A stretch of 12,867 bases of DNA, from positions 1 to 12,867 of the forward strand of contig CAMJVA010000025.1 in NCBI GenBank assembly GCA_946409145.1, read 5' to 3'. The translations under genes and the position numbers were made by a program. The DNA comes from an uncultured Enterococcus sp. (GTDB lineage: Bacteria > Bacillota > Bacilli > Lactobacillales > Enterococcaceae). Positions 7,157-12,867 of the stretch are shown piece by piece (within the stretch, counting starts at the first letter, position 1; each line of letters starts with the position of its first letter). Under the pieces are notes generated by a model. The model was not told the origin of the DNA, made no database searches, and saw nothing but the letters and a program-made list of their open reading frames with translations.

Positions 7157-7186
7157 GAGGATGACTTTTTAGTCATCCTCGTTTTT
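7157..7186. terminator. Bidirectional terminator between galR and the HAD gene
   Basis: A perfect 10-bp stem, GAGGATGACT (7157-7166) with AGTCATCCTC (7171-7180), closes a TTTT loop. On the plus strand GTTTTT follows; on the minus strand the flanking A run (7151-7156) gives six Ts. It therefore ends both the galactose operon and the convergent HAD transcript, whose stop codon is 4 bases from it. Confidence 0.9.
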
Positions 7187-7189
7187 AGT

Positions 7190-7900
7190 TTAAAAAATCA
7201 TTTTTAAGGTTTGTTCTAATTGTTCAAAAGAAGCAATTTCTAATTCAAAGAGTAAGGGCTTATCTTGAGGCACGTCTCTGTGCCGATGATTAAACCATAA
7301 GGAACGCCAATTGGCTTTTTTTGATCCTGCCACGTCACTGTCGTAATTATCTCCTACATAAATAATTTCTTCTGCTGCAAGATCTAAAGATTTTTGTACC
7401 AGTTCAAAAATTTCTCGATCAGGTTTTTGATAACCCGTAGCTTCTGAAATAAAAATATTTTCTGGCTTAACCCATTGAGTTAAGTGAAGTTGCTTAATTT
7501 TTTTAGCTTGATGATCTGTGGGACCATTAGTAATAATTGCTAATGGAATCTCTTTTTCTTTTAAATAGTCTAAAATTTCTTTGATTTTTTCATGCATGAC
7601 AATTTTATCCAGTTCATCTTCATAAATCTTTTGAAAATTTAAACAGGCCTCTTTGGTTAAGGCAGGATAATCAAGATCCACTAAGGATTGATAGATACGG
7701 TGAGCGCGCATTTGCTCAATGGTCAAAAGTCCTTGCATGACTTTGGGAAAATTTTCATCACTGTAATAACGGAAACGAATGTATAAATTATGAAAATCTT
7801 CATCTAAAACATAAGGAGATACTTCTTTCACAGCATTGCGAAAGGGAGCTTGTTGATCGTATAAAGTATCGTCCACATCAAAAACAACTGCTTTAAGCAA
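7190..7900 (-). CDS. HAD-superfamily hydrolase (YjjG-like phosphatase)
   Basis: This is a cytoplasmic haloacid-dehalogenase-type phosphatase of 236 residues from the TTG at 7900. All four HAD motifs are intact: the nucleophile D8 and acid/base D10 in FDVDDT, T124 in IITNG, K159 in GYQKPD, and D184/D189 in YVGDNYDSDVAG. A helical C1 cap fills about residues 14-100. It resembles the YjjG/pyrimidine 5'-nucleotidase group, but the substrate cannot be read from the sequence. The start is uncertain: a GTG at 7909 in the same frame gives 239 residues, yet AGGTGG (7911-7906) covers that GTG and lies 5 bases before the TTG. It converges on galR, is in its own transcription unit, and has no evident part in galactose use. 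Confidence 0.88.
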   Translation of the reverse strand: MLKAVVFDVDDTLYDQQAPFRNAVKEVSPYVLDEDFHNLYIRFRYYSDENFPKVMQGLLTIEQMRAHRIYQSLVDLDYPALTKEACLNFQKIYEDELDKIVMHEKIKEILDYLKEKEIPLAIITNGPTDHQAKKIKQLHLTQWVKPENIFISEATGYQKPDREIFELVQKSLDLAAEEIIYVGDNYDSDVAGSKKANWRSLWFNHRHRDVPQDKPLLFELEIASFEQLEQTLKMIF

Positions 7901-7905
7901 AAAAG

Positions 7906-7911
7906 CCACCT
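7906..7911 (-). promoter_or_regulatory. Ribosome binding site of the HAD gene (decides the start)
   Basis: On the minus strand AGGTGG is followed by 5 bases and a TTG. The alternative GTG start at 7909-7907 lies inside this element, and nothing comparable precedes it. Confidence 0.55.
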
Positions 7912-8105
7912 AACTTTCATTTATTTTCAGAAATTATTGTAACGGAAAAAACCAGAAGTTAAAAGACTTTTTCCAAAAGTAATAAGAGTTTTATTTACCA
8001 AATAAAAACATTCAAAGAAAAATTTTCTTTAACTTTCGCTTTTAGTTATTTTTACTTTAAAAAAAAGAAGAAGTTCTTTCCCATTTTCCTTAAGCTGTGA
8101 AATTA
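7910..8105. other. Divergent intergenic region with two AT-rich palindromes
   Basis: This spacer separates the divergent HAD and yktA genes. It holds two perfect 8-bp inverted repeats: TTTTATTT-ACC-AAATAAAA (7989-8007) and AAAGAAAA-A-TTTTCTTT (8014-8030). A TACAAT on the minus strand (7941-7936) could be the HAD gene's -10, but no matching -35 is visible. No open frame or RNA gene is recognisable. Confidence 0.4.
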
Positions 8106-8114
8106 TGTTACACT
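8106..8114 (+). promoter_or_regulatory. Probable yktA-yktC promoter (extended -10)
   Basis: TGT directly precedes TACACT, forming an extended -10 about 23 bases before the yktA ATG. The -35 region at the right distance (TTCCTT) is poor. Confidence 0.45.
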
Positions 8115-8136
8115 AAAGAAAAAGTGAGGGTCAGTT

Positions 8137-8418
8137 ATGAAAGAAAATTATCAATACCCTTTGGACTACTCTTGGAGCCAAGAAGAGATTATTAAAGTAA
8201 TGGATCTTTTTAATGGGGTCGAAAAAGTGTATGAAAAAGGATTAGAGAAAGAAAAATTTCAAAAAATCTACGCTGCTTTTAAACAGGTTGTCCCAAGTAT
8301 TGGAGAAGAAAAGCGTTTAGACAAAGCTTTTTTTGCTGAAAGTGGCTATTCCATTTACCAAGTAGTGAAAAAAATGAAAACCACAAATGGAAAAATTATC
8401 AAAATGGAGGGAAAATAA
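8137..8418 (+). CDS. yktA: UPF0223 family protein (YktA-like)
   Basis: This small soluble protein of 93 residues belongs to the uncharacterised UPF0223 family, of which Bacillus subtilis YktA is a member. Recognition rests on the N-terminus YQYPLDYSWSQEEIIKVMDLFNGVEKVYEKG and the C-terminal ESGYSIYQVVKKMK, both typical of the family. It is highly charged and probably helical, with no signal peptide or membrane segment. GTGAGGG lies 6 bases before the ATG. The stop codon directly abuts the yktC ATG, and the yktC ribosome binding site lies in its last codons, so the two are almost certainly translated together. The biochemical role is unknown. Confidence 0.88.
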   Translation: MKENYQYPLDYSWSQEEIIKVMDLFNGVEKVYEKGLEKEKFQKIYAAFKQVVPSIGEEKRLDKAFFAESGYSIYQVVKKMKTTNGKIIKMEGK

Positions 8419-9189
8419 ATGGAAAAATTAGCTTTAGAGGTCTTAGGTTGGCTCCAAGAAGCCAAAGAAGATATTGTGCGACACTTAAATGATCCTTTAG
8501 TAGTGGATACAAAAAGTTCTTTTAATGATTTAGTGACAAATATGGACAAAAAAACCCAAGATTTTTTAGTAGGAAAAATTTTAGATAAATTTCCAGAAGA
8601 TAAAATTTTAGCAGAAGAAAACGGCATGAACGAACTTGCTTCTTTAAAAGGAAGAGTTTGGATTATTGACCCTATTGATGGCACGTTAAATTTTGTTTTA
8701 CAGCAAAAAAACTTTTGTATTATGTTAGGCCTTTTTGTGGATGGGAAAAGTGAATTAGGTTTTATTTATAATGTTATGGCAGATGAACTTTACTGGGGAG
8801 GAAAAAGTTTAGGAATTTACTGTAATCAAGATAAATTAGAAAAACCAAAAGATAAAAAAATCAATGAAGGTCTCTTAGGGATGAACGCTTATCTTTATGG
8901 GAATAATATTCAACATGCTCATGACATTGGTAATTTATCCATGGGTGTGCGCATGACAGGGTGTGCCGGCCTTGAAATGATTAGTATTTTAAAAGGAGAA
9001 CAAGTGGGCTATCTTTCTAATTTACAACCTTGGGATTATGCACCTGGTTGTGCTTTATTAGATGCTTTTGACATTCCGTATGGGACTATGGAAGGGAAAA
9101 AATTAAGTTTTTCTGGGAGAGAACCATTTTTAGCTTTACAACCCACTGCGTTTTCTGAAGTTAAAGAAAAATTTTTCTTAAATAAATAA
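8419..9189 (+). CDS. yktC: Inositol monophosphatase family protein (YktC/SuhB-like)
   Basis: This is a Mg2+-dependent, lithium-sensitive-type phosphatase of 256 residues. The metal-binding signature is complete: E66/E67 in LAEENG, D84 and D87 in WIIDPIDGTLNF (81-92), and D206 in WDYAPG (205-210). Members hydrolyse inositol phosphates, nucleotide-derived 3'-phosphates or other small phosphoesters; which one applies here cannot be told. The ATG immediately follows the yktA stop with GGAGGG 7 bases upstream. In Bacillus subtilis the orthologues yktA and yktC are also close together, which supports the assignment. No convincing terminator directly follows; the next terminator-like hairpin is inside the typA leader. 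Confidence 0.9.
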   Translation: MEKLALEVLGWLQEAKEDIVRHLNDPLVVDTKSSFNDLVTNMDKKTQDFLVGKILDKFPEDKILAEENGMNELASLKGRVWIIDPIDGTLNFVLQQKNFCIMLGLFVDGKSELGFIYNVMADELYWGGKSLGIYCNQDKLEKPKDKKINEGLLGMNAYLYGNNIQHAHDIGNLSMGVRMTGCAGLEMISILKGEQVGYLSNLQPWDYAPGCALLDAFDIPYGTMEGKKLSFSGREPFLALQPTAFSEVKEKFFLNK

Positions 9190-9244
9190 TTTAAAAGAAA
9201 ATGAAAGTTATGAAAACTTTCTACTGTATTTTCTGAAATTTATC

Positions 9245-9253
9245 TGTTATAAT
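9245..9253 (+). promoter_or_regulatory. typA promoter (extended -10)
   Basis: TGT precedes a perfect TATAAT (9248-9253). The -35 region 17 bases upstream (TGTATT) is weak. A transcript from here would start near 9260 and carry a leader of about 80 bases. Confidence 0.6.
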
Positions 9254-9274
9254 GACCTGTCGAAGTTTATGTGG

Positions 9275-9303
9275 AGAAAATAGCATCCGCTATTTTCTTT
9301 TTT
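9275..9303 (+). terminator. Terminator-like hairpin in the typA leader
   Basis: A perfect 10-bp stem pairs AGAAAATAGC (9275-9284) with GCTATTTTCT (9289-9298) around an ATCC loop. A run of six Ts (9298-9303) follows. It has the form of an intrinsic terminator but lies after the typA -10 and before its ribosome binding site. It may be the yktC terminator, an attenuator of typA, or both. The stem is AT-rich, so termination may be partial. Confidence 0.6.
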
Positions 9304-9339
9304 AATGAATCGGACTTAAATATTAAGGAGACCTGAGAT

Positions 9340-11187
9340 TTGAAATTAAGAGAAGATATTCGGAACGTTGCGATTATTGCCCACGTTGACCACGGAAAAA
9401 CAACATTGGTTGATGAGCTATTAAAGCAATCCGACACCCTTGACTCCCATACCCAATTACAAGAACGCGCCATGGATTCTAACGCTATTGAAAAAGAACG
9501 TGGGATTACGATTTTAGCCAAAAACACAGCAGTATCTTACGGGGATACAAAAATTAACATTTTAGACACCCCAGGACACGCGGACTTTGGTGGGGAAGTG
9601 GAACGTATTATGAAAATGGTTGACGGGGTATTACTTGTTGTGGATGCCTACGAAGGAACCATGCCTCAAACACGTTTTGTTTTGAAAAAAGCCTTAGAAC
9701 AACATTTAACACCGATTGTGGTGGTTAATAAAATTGATAAACCTTCTGCTCGTCCAGAATTTGTTGTGGATGAAGTTTTAGAATTATTTATTGAACTTGG
9801 CGCCGATGACGATCAATTAGAATTTCCTGTTATCTACACTTCTGCTTTAAACGGAACTTCTAGTTTCGATGAAGATGTAGCCACCCAAGAACACACAATG
9901 AAACCTATTTTTGAAACGATTATTGAACATATTCCAGCACCTATTGATAATTCTGATGAACCATTACAATTCCAAGTTTCTTTACTTGATTACAATGATT
10001 ATGTGGGAAGAATCGGAATTGGCCGGGTCTTCCGTGGAACGATTAAAGTAGGAGATCAAGTGGCGTTAATGAAACTTGATGGTTCTGTGAAAAACTTCCG
10101 TGTGACAAAATTATTTGGTTTCTTTGGCTTGAAACGTTTAGAAATTAAAGAAGCCAAAGCAGGAGATTTAATTGCGGTTTCTGGAATGGAAGACATTTTC
10201 GTTGGAGAAACAGTCACACCAATTGATCACCAAGATGCCCTTCCAATTTTACACATTGACGAACCTACGTTACAAATGACTTTTGTAGTAAATAATTCTC
10301 CTTTTGCTGGTAAAGAAGGAAAATATGTTACTGCCAGAAAAATTGAAGAACGTTTAATGCAAGAATTACAAACAGATGTATCTTTAAGAGTTGATCCAAC
10401 AGATTCACCAGACCGCTGGATCGTTTCTGGTCGTGGGGAATTGCATTTATCTATTTTAATTGAAACCATGCGTCGGGAAGGTTTTGAATTACAAGTTTCT
10501 CGTCCAGAAGTTATTGTTAGATATGTTGACGGAGTAAAATGCGAACCATTTGAAATGGTGCAAATTGACACACCAGAAGAATACATGGGCTCCATTATTG
10601 AATCTCTTTCCCAACGTAAAGGGGAAATGCAAGATATGATTCATACAGGTAATGGTCAAATGCGGTTAATGTTCTTGGCGCCAGCTAGAGGATTAATTGG
10701 TTACTCTACTGAATTTTTATCTATGACAAGAGGATATGGCATTATGCACCATACTTTCGATCAATACTTACCAATGTTAACTGGAAGAATTGGCGGCCGT
10801 CGTTCAGGAGCGTTAGTTTCTATTGACACAGGTAAAGCCACTACTTATTCCATTATGGCCATTGAAGAAAGAGGAACGGTTTTTGTTGAACCAACCACTG
10901 ATGTTTATGAAGGAATGATTGTTGGAGAAAACTCCAGAGAAAATGACTTGACTGTTAATATCACGAAAGCGAAACAACAAACTAACGTCCGTTCTGCTAA
11001 TAAAGACCAAACTTCTGTCATTAAAAAACCACGGATTTTAACTTTAGAAGAATCTTTAGAATTCTTAAATGAAGATGAATATTGTGAAGTGACACCAGAA
11101 TCAATTCGTTTAAGAAAACAAATTTTAAATAAAGCTGAACGAGAAAAAGCCAATAAGAAAAGAAAAATGGCTGAAAAAGACGCTTAA
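9340..11187 (+). CDS. typA: Ribosome-associated translational GTPase TypA/BipA
   Basis: TypA (BipA, YlaG in Bacillus) is an EF-G-like GTPase that binds the 70S ribosome and assists large-subunit assembly, notably at low temperature or under stress. The 615-residue length is usual. The G domain shows G1 AHVDHGKT (14-21), G2 ERGIT (53-57), G3 DTPGH (76-80), G4 NKID (130-133) and G5 SAL (168-170). A beta-barrel domain (about 205-290), two EF-G-like domains and the BipA-specific C-terminal domain (about 480-615, with RGTVFVEPTTDVYEGMIVGE) follow. The start is a TTG, 9 bases after AAGGAG. It has its own promoter, a leader hairpin and a strong terminator, so it is probably transcribed mainly as a single gene. 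Confidence 0.97.
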   Translation: MKLREDIRNVAIIAHVDHGKTTLVDELLKQSDTLDSHTQLQERAMDSNAIEKERGITILAKNTAVSYGDTKINILDTPGHADFGGEVERIMKMVDGVLLVVDAYEGTMPQTRFVLKKALEQHLTPIVVVNKIDKPSARPEFVVDEVLELFIELGADDDQLEFPVIYTSALNGTSSFDEDVATQEHTMKPIFETIIEHIPAPIDNSDEPLQFQVSLLDYNDYVGRIGIGRVFRGTIKVGDQVALMKLDGSVKNFRVTKLFGFFGLKRLEIKEAKAGDLIAVSGMEDIFVGETVTPIDHQDALPILHIDEPTLQMTFVVNNSPFAGKEGKYVTARKIEERLMQELQTDVSLRVDPTDSPDRWIVSGRGELHLSILIETMRREGFELQVSRPEVIVRYVDGVKCEPFEMVQIDTPEEYMGSIIESLSQRKGEMQDMIHTGNGQMRLMFLAPARGLIGYSTEFLSMTRGYGIMHHTFDQYLPMLTGRIGGRRSGALVSIDTGKATTYSIMAIEERGTVFVEPTTDVYEGMIVGENSRENDLTVNITKAKQQTNVRSANKDQTSVIKKPRILTLEESLEFLNEDEYCEVTPESIRLRKQILNKAEREKANKKRKMAEKDA

Positions 11188-11218
11188 TTAAAGAAAATTT
11201 TTATTTAATGGGTATCTC

Positions 11219-11261
11219 AGACTGGGGCCAAAGCTAAAACTTTGCTCCAGTCTTCTTTTTT
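11219..11261 (+). terminator. typA terminator
   Basis: AGACTGG (11219-11225) pairs with CCAGTCT (11247-11253), and CAAAG (11229-11233) with CTTTG (11240-11244), around a CTAAAA loop; one cytosine between the stems is bulged. CTTCTTTTTT follows as the T tract. This is the most GC-rich hairpin in the window. Confidence 0.92.
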
Positions 11262-11294
11262 ACTAAATTTTTAAGAAAACTCTTTAAGAGAATA

Positions 11295-11303
11295 TGCTAT
11301 AAT
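11295..11303 (+). promoter_or_regulatory. ylaN-ftsW promoter (extended -10)
   Basis: TGC directly precedes a perfect TATAAT (11298-11303). The -35 region (GAAAAC) is poor. The predicted leader is very short, about 17 bases to the ylaN ATG. Confidence 0.65.
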
Positions 11304-11313
11304 GAGGGCGATT

Positions 11314-11320
11314 GGAGGGG
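11314..11320 (+). promoter_or_regulatory. ylaN ribosome binding site (decides the start)
   Basis: GGAGGGG lies 6 bases before the ATG at 11327. The longer open frame begins with a TTG at 11312 that sits within this site and so cannot be the start. Confidence 0.85.
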
Positions 11321-11326
11321 GACCTG

Positions 11327-11605
11327 ATGGAAGATAATGCAAAAGATCTTTTATTAAAAGATGCGAAAGCCATTGAAAAATTAATTTCAAATCAAAAAAA
11401 TAGTTTGTGCATTGCTCACTGTAAAGCCTTTGAAGAAGTGGTAGATACACAAATGTACGGTTTTTCCAGACAAATTGATTTTGCCGTGCGTCTAGGTTTA
11501 ATTGAAAAAAAAGAAGGTCAGCAAATTTTGGCTGATCTTGAACATAAATTAAATGAATTGTACACTCAAGTCTATGAAAAAACTCCTGAGTATAAGGAGG
11601 TCTAA
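11327..11605 (+). CDS. ylaN: YlaN family protein (UPF0358/DUF1507)
   Basis: This is a small soluble helical protein of 92 residues, recognised by CKAFEEVVDTQMYGFSRQI at about 32-50 and by DFAVRLGLI just after, and by its place before ftsW as in Bacillus and Staphylococcus. Orthologues have been reported as essential or conditionally essential and linked to iron homeostasis; nothing in this sequence tests that. The two cysteines and two histidine-type residues in the CIAHC segment (28-32) are possible metal ligands by inspection only. Its last codons (YKEV) contain the AAGGAGG ribosome binding site of ftsW, with a 2-base gap between the genes, so YlaN and FtsW synthesis are likely coupled. Confidence 0.9.
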   Translation: MEDNAKDLLLKDAKAIEKLISNQKNSLCIAHCKAFEEVVDTQMYGFSRQIDFAVRLGLIEKKEGQQILADLEHKLNELYTQVYEKTPEYKEV

Positions 11606-11607
11606 TA

Positions 11608-12786
11608 TTGAGTGCCAAAAAAAAACCGAAGCATCATTACCTTGATTATGGGATTTTGCTTCCTTATCTTTTCTTAGCTATTTTTGGGATTATTATGGTT
11701 TATTCTTCCACTTCTTATTTGCAATATTTAACCAGTGGAAATTATGATCCACCTTTTGCTTATGCTAAAAGCCAAGGAATGTATTTAGTTATTTCCTTAG
11801 TGGTCATGGCAGTCTTGTATCGTATGCGGACAAAGTTTTTAAAAAATAAAAATCTCATTTATTTTATTGTTGCCAGTGTTTCAGCCTTACTCATTGTTAC
11901 CCTTTTTTTGGGGAAAGAAGTAAATGGTGCTAAAGGTTGGTTAGTAATTGCAGGTTTTAGTATGCAACCGGCGGAATATTTAAAATTAGTCATGGTGTGG
12001 TTTTTAGCTTATACTTTTGCTAGCCGACAGGTGAATCTTAAAGAAAATTTCTTTGTTAATTATCGCGTGCCTTTAATTGTCTCGGCCTTTTTAATTGGTT
12101 TAGTGTTAGTGCAACCAGACCTTGGAGGAGCAGTGATTATCACTTTAATTGCTGCCATTATTATTTTTTCTTCAGGAATTCCATCGCGCCTTTCCCTAGT
12201 GATTACTGCAGCAGCCGGTGCGTTAGCATTTTTCTTTACTGAAATTATTGTTCACTTTGGGCAACATATTCCTTTTATTAAGAATTATGTTTATAACCGT
12301 TTTGCCGTGTTTAAAAATCCTTTCATTGATCCTTTAGATGGGGGACATCAATTAGTGAATTCTTATTATGCTATTCATAATGGTGGCTGGTTTGGATTGG
12401 GTCTGGGAAATTCCATTCAAAAAAAAGGTTTTTTACCAGAAGCCCATACGGATTTTGTTTTTTCTATTTTAATTGAAGAAATGGGATTAGTGGGAGCCAT
12501 TGTGATTTTAGGTATTTTGTTTTTTATGATTATTCGCATTTTACTCATTGGTATTCGTTCTAAAAATACCTTTAATAGTTTAATGATGATTGGAATTGCC
12601 GGTATTTTTCTCGTTCAAGTTTTTATTAATCTTGGAGGAGTTTTAGGGGTAATTCCTATGACAGGAGTCACCTTCCCATTTCTTTCTCAAGGAGGAAATA
12701 GTTTACTTACCTTGTCTGCGGCTGTGGCTTTTGCTTTAAATATTTCAGCAGATGAAAAAAGAAGCAAAGAACAACTTAGTGCCTAA
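11608..12786 (+). CDS. ftsW: Septal peptidoglycan glycosyltransferase FtsW (SEDS family)
   Basis: FtsW polymerises lipid II into glycan strands at the division septum together with a class B penicillin-binding protein. It is a 392-residue integral membrane protein with about ten hydrophobic segments, a basic N-terminus and no cleavable signal. SEDS landmarks are NGAKGW (106-111), QPAEYLKL (120-127), QPDLGGA (169-175), the large outer loop with DGGHQLVNS (244-252), LPEAHTDF (276-283) and GVIPMTGVTFPFLSQGG (347-363). D282 in HTD corresponds to the catalytic aspartate of the family. RodA is the closest alternative; linkage to ylaN and the LPEAHTDF loop favour FtsW. The TTG start is 7 bases after AAGGAGG. 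A terminator begins within the last codons. Confidence 0.95.
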   Translation: MSAKKKPKHHYLDYGILLPYLFLAIFGIIMVYSSTSYLQYLTSGNYDPPFAYAKSQGMYLVISLVVMAVLYRMRTKFLKNKNLIYFIVASVSALLIVTLFLGKEVNGAKGWLVIAGFSMQPAEYLKLVMVWFLAYTFASRQVNLKENFFVNYRVPLIVSAFLIGLVLVQPDLGGAVIITLIAAIIIFSSGIPSRLSLVITAAAGALAFFFTEIIVHFGQHIPFIKNYVYNRFAVFKNPFIDPLDGGHQLVNSYYAIHNGGWFGLGLGNSIQKKGFLPEAHTDFVFSILIEEMGLVGAIVILGILFFMIIRILLIGIRSKNTFNSLMMIGIAGIFLVQVFINLGGVLGVIPMTGVTFPFLSQGGNSLLTLSAAVAFALNISADEKRSKEQLSA

Positions 12787-12811
12787 GGAAAATTTTTCCT
12801 TAGGTTTTTTT
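12782..12811 (+). terminator. ftsW terminator overlapping the stop codon
   Basis: CCTAAGGAA (12782-12790) pairs perfectly with TTCCTTAGG (12796-12804) around an AATTT loop, followed by seven Ts. The TAA stop of ftsW (12784-12786) is inside the 5' arm. Confidence 0.9.
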
Positions 12812-12867
12812 AAAGTTAAAGGGATTATAAAATTTTTAATTGAAAAACATTATATTTACCAATGGTT
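12812..12867. other. AT-rich window edge after ftsW
   Basis: No open frame or hairpin is visible here. A TTGAAA at 12840-12845 could be the -35 of a promoter for the next gene, but its -10 would lie at or beyond the window end. Confidence 0.25.

Noticed and set aside
7936..7941. TACAAT on the minus strand as the HAD gene promoter
   Set aside because: No -35 at a fitting distance and no TGn extension; too weak to list as a promoter.
9196..9234. Two-stem hairpin after yktC as its terminator
   Set aside because: The stems are AT-rich, interrupted by a 6-base bulge, and no T tract follows.
10227..10595. 122-codon antisense frame within typA, and similar antisense frames within galK, galE, yktA/yktC and ylaN
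   Set aside because: All lie opposite conserved coding sequence, show no domain or ribosome binding site, and have low-complexity serine/phenylalanine-rich translations typical of shadows.
11259..11268. TTTACTAAAT after the typA terminator as another GalR operator
   Set aside because: It is a single copy formed partly by the terminator's T tract, without the inverted partner seen at galK.
1..12867. Search for mobile elements, CRISPR repeats, tRNA/rRNA, toxin-antitoxin or defence genes
   Set aside because: Genes are tightly packed and all recognisable as core functions; no direct repeat array, transposase or RNA gene signature was seen.

Overview
The window is an ordinary piece of core chromosome from a low-GC Gram-positive bacterium, most likely Lactobacillales and probably close to Enterococcus or a sister genus. 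The reasons are the very AT-rich codon use, strong AAGGAGG-type ribosome binding sites with frequent TTG starts, a CcpA that looks enterococcal, the divergent pepQ/ccpA pair, a galKETR operon, and the yktA-yktC and typA-ylaN-ftsW gene groups shared with Bacillus. The species cannot be fixed from the sequence alone. No mobile element, CRISPR array, tRNA, rRNA or defence gene is visible.

Region by region: (1) 28-2316, pepQ (minus) and ccpA (plus) diverge from a 180-bp spacer that carries a cre-like site over the ccpA -35; ccpA ends in a two-stem terminator. (2) 2418-7151, a galKETR operon with all Leloir-pathway enzymes except the mutarotase. Its single promoter has a cre-like box just upstream of the -35 and a pair of identical inverted operator-like elements bracketing the -10. 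GalR, the last gene, is the probable ligand of those elements, so the operon likely combines carbon catabolite control with galactose-specific autoregulation. (3) 7157-7909, a HAD-family phosphatase on the minus strand converges on galR, sharing a bidirectional terminator. (4) 8106-9189, yktA (UPF0223) and yktC (inositol-monophosphatase family), tightly coupled. (5) 9245-11261, typA/bipA with its own extended -10 promoter and a terminator-like hairpin inside its leader. (6) 11295-12811, ylaN and ftsW as a two-gene operon closed by a terminator that overlaps the ftsW stop codon.

Four starts were moved from the longest open frame: ccpA to 1309, galT to a TTG at 4671, ylaN to 11327, and the HAD gene to a TTG at 7900 (least certain). 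I found no convincing new biological system. The most interesting signals are regulatory: the twin GalR-type operator at galK and the possible four-segment attenuator ahead of typA.
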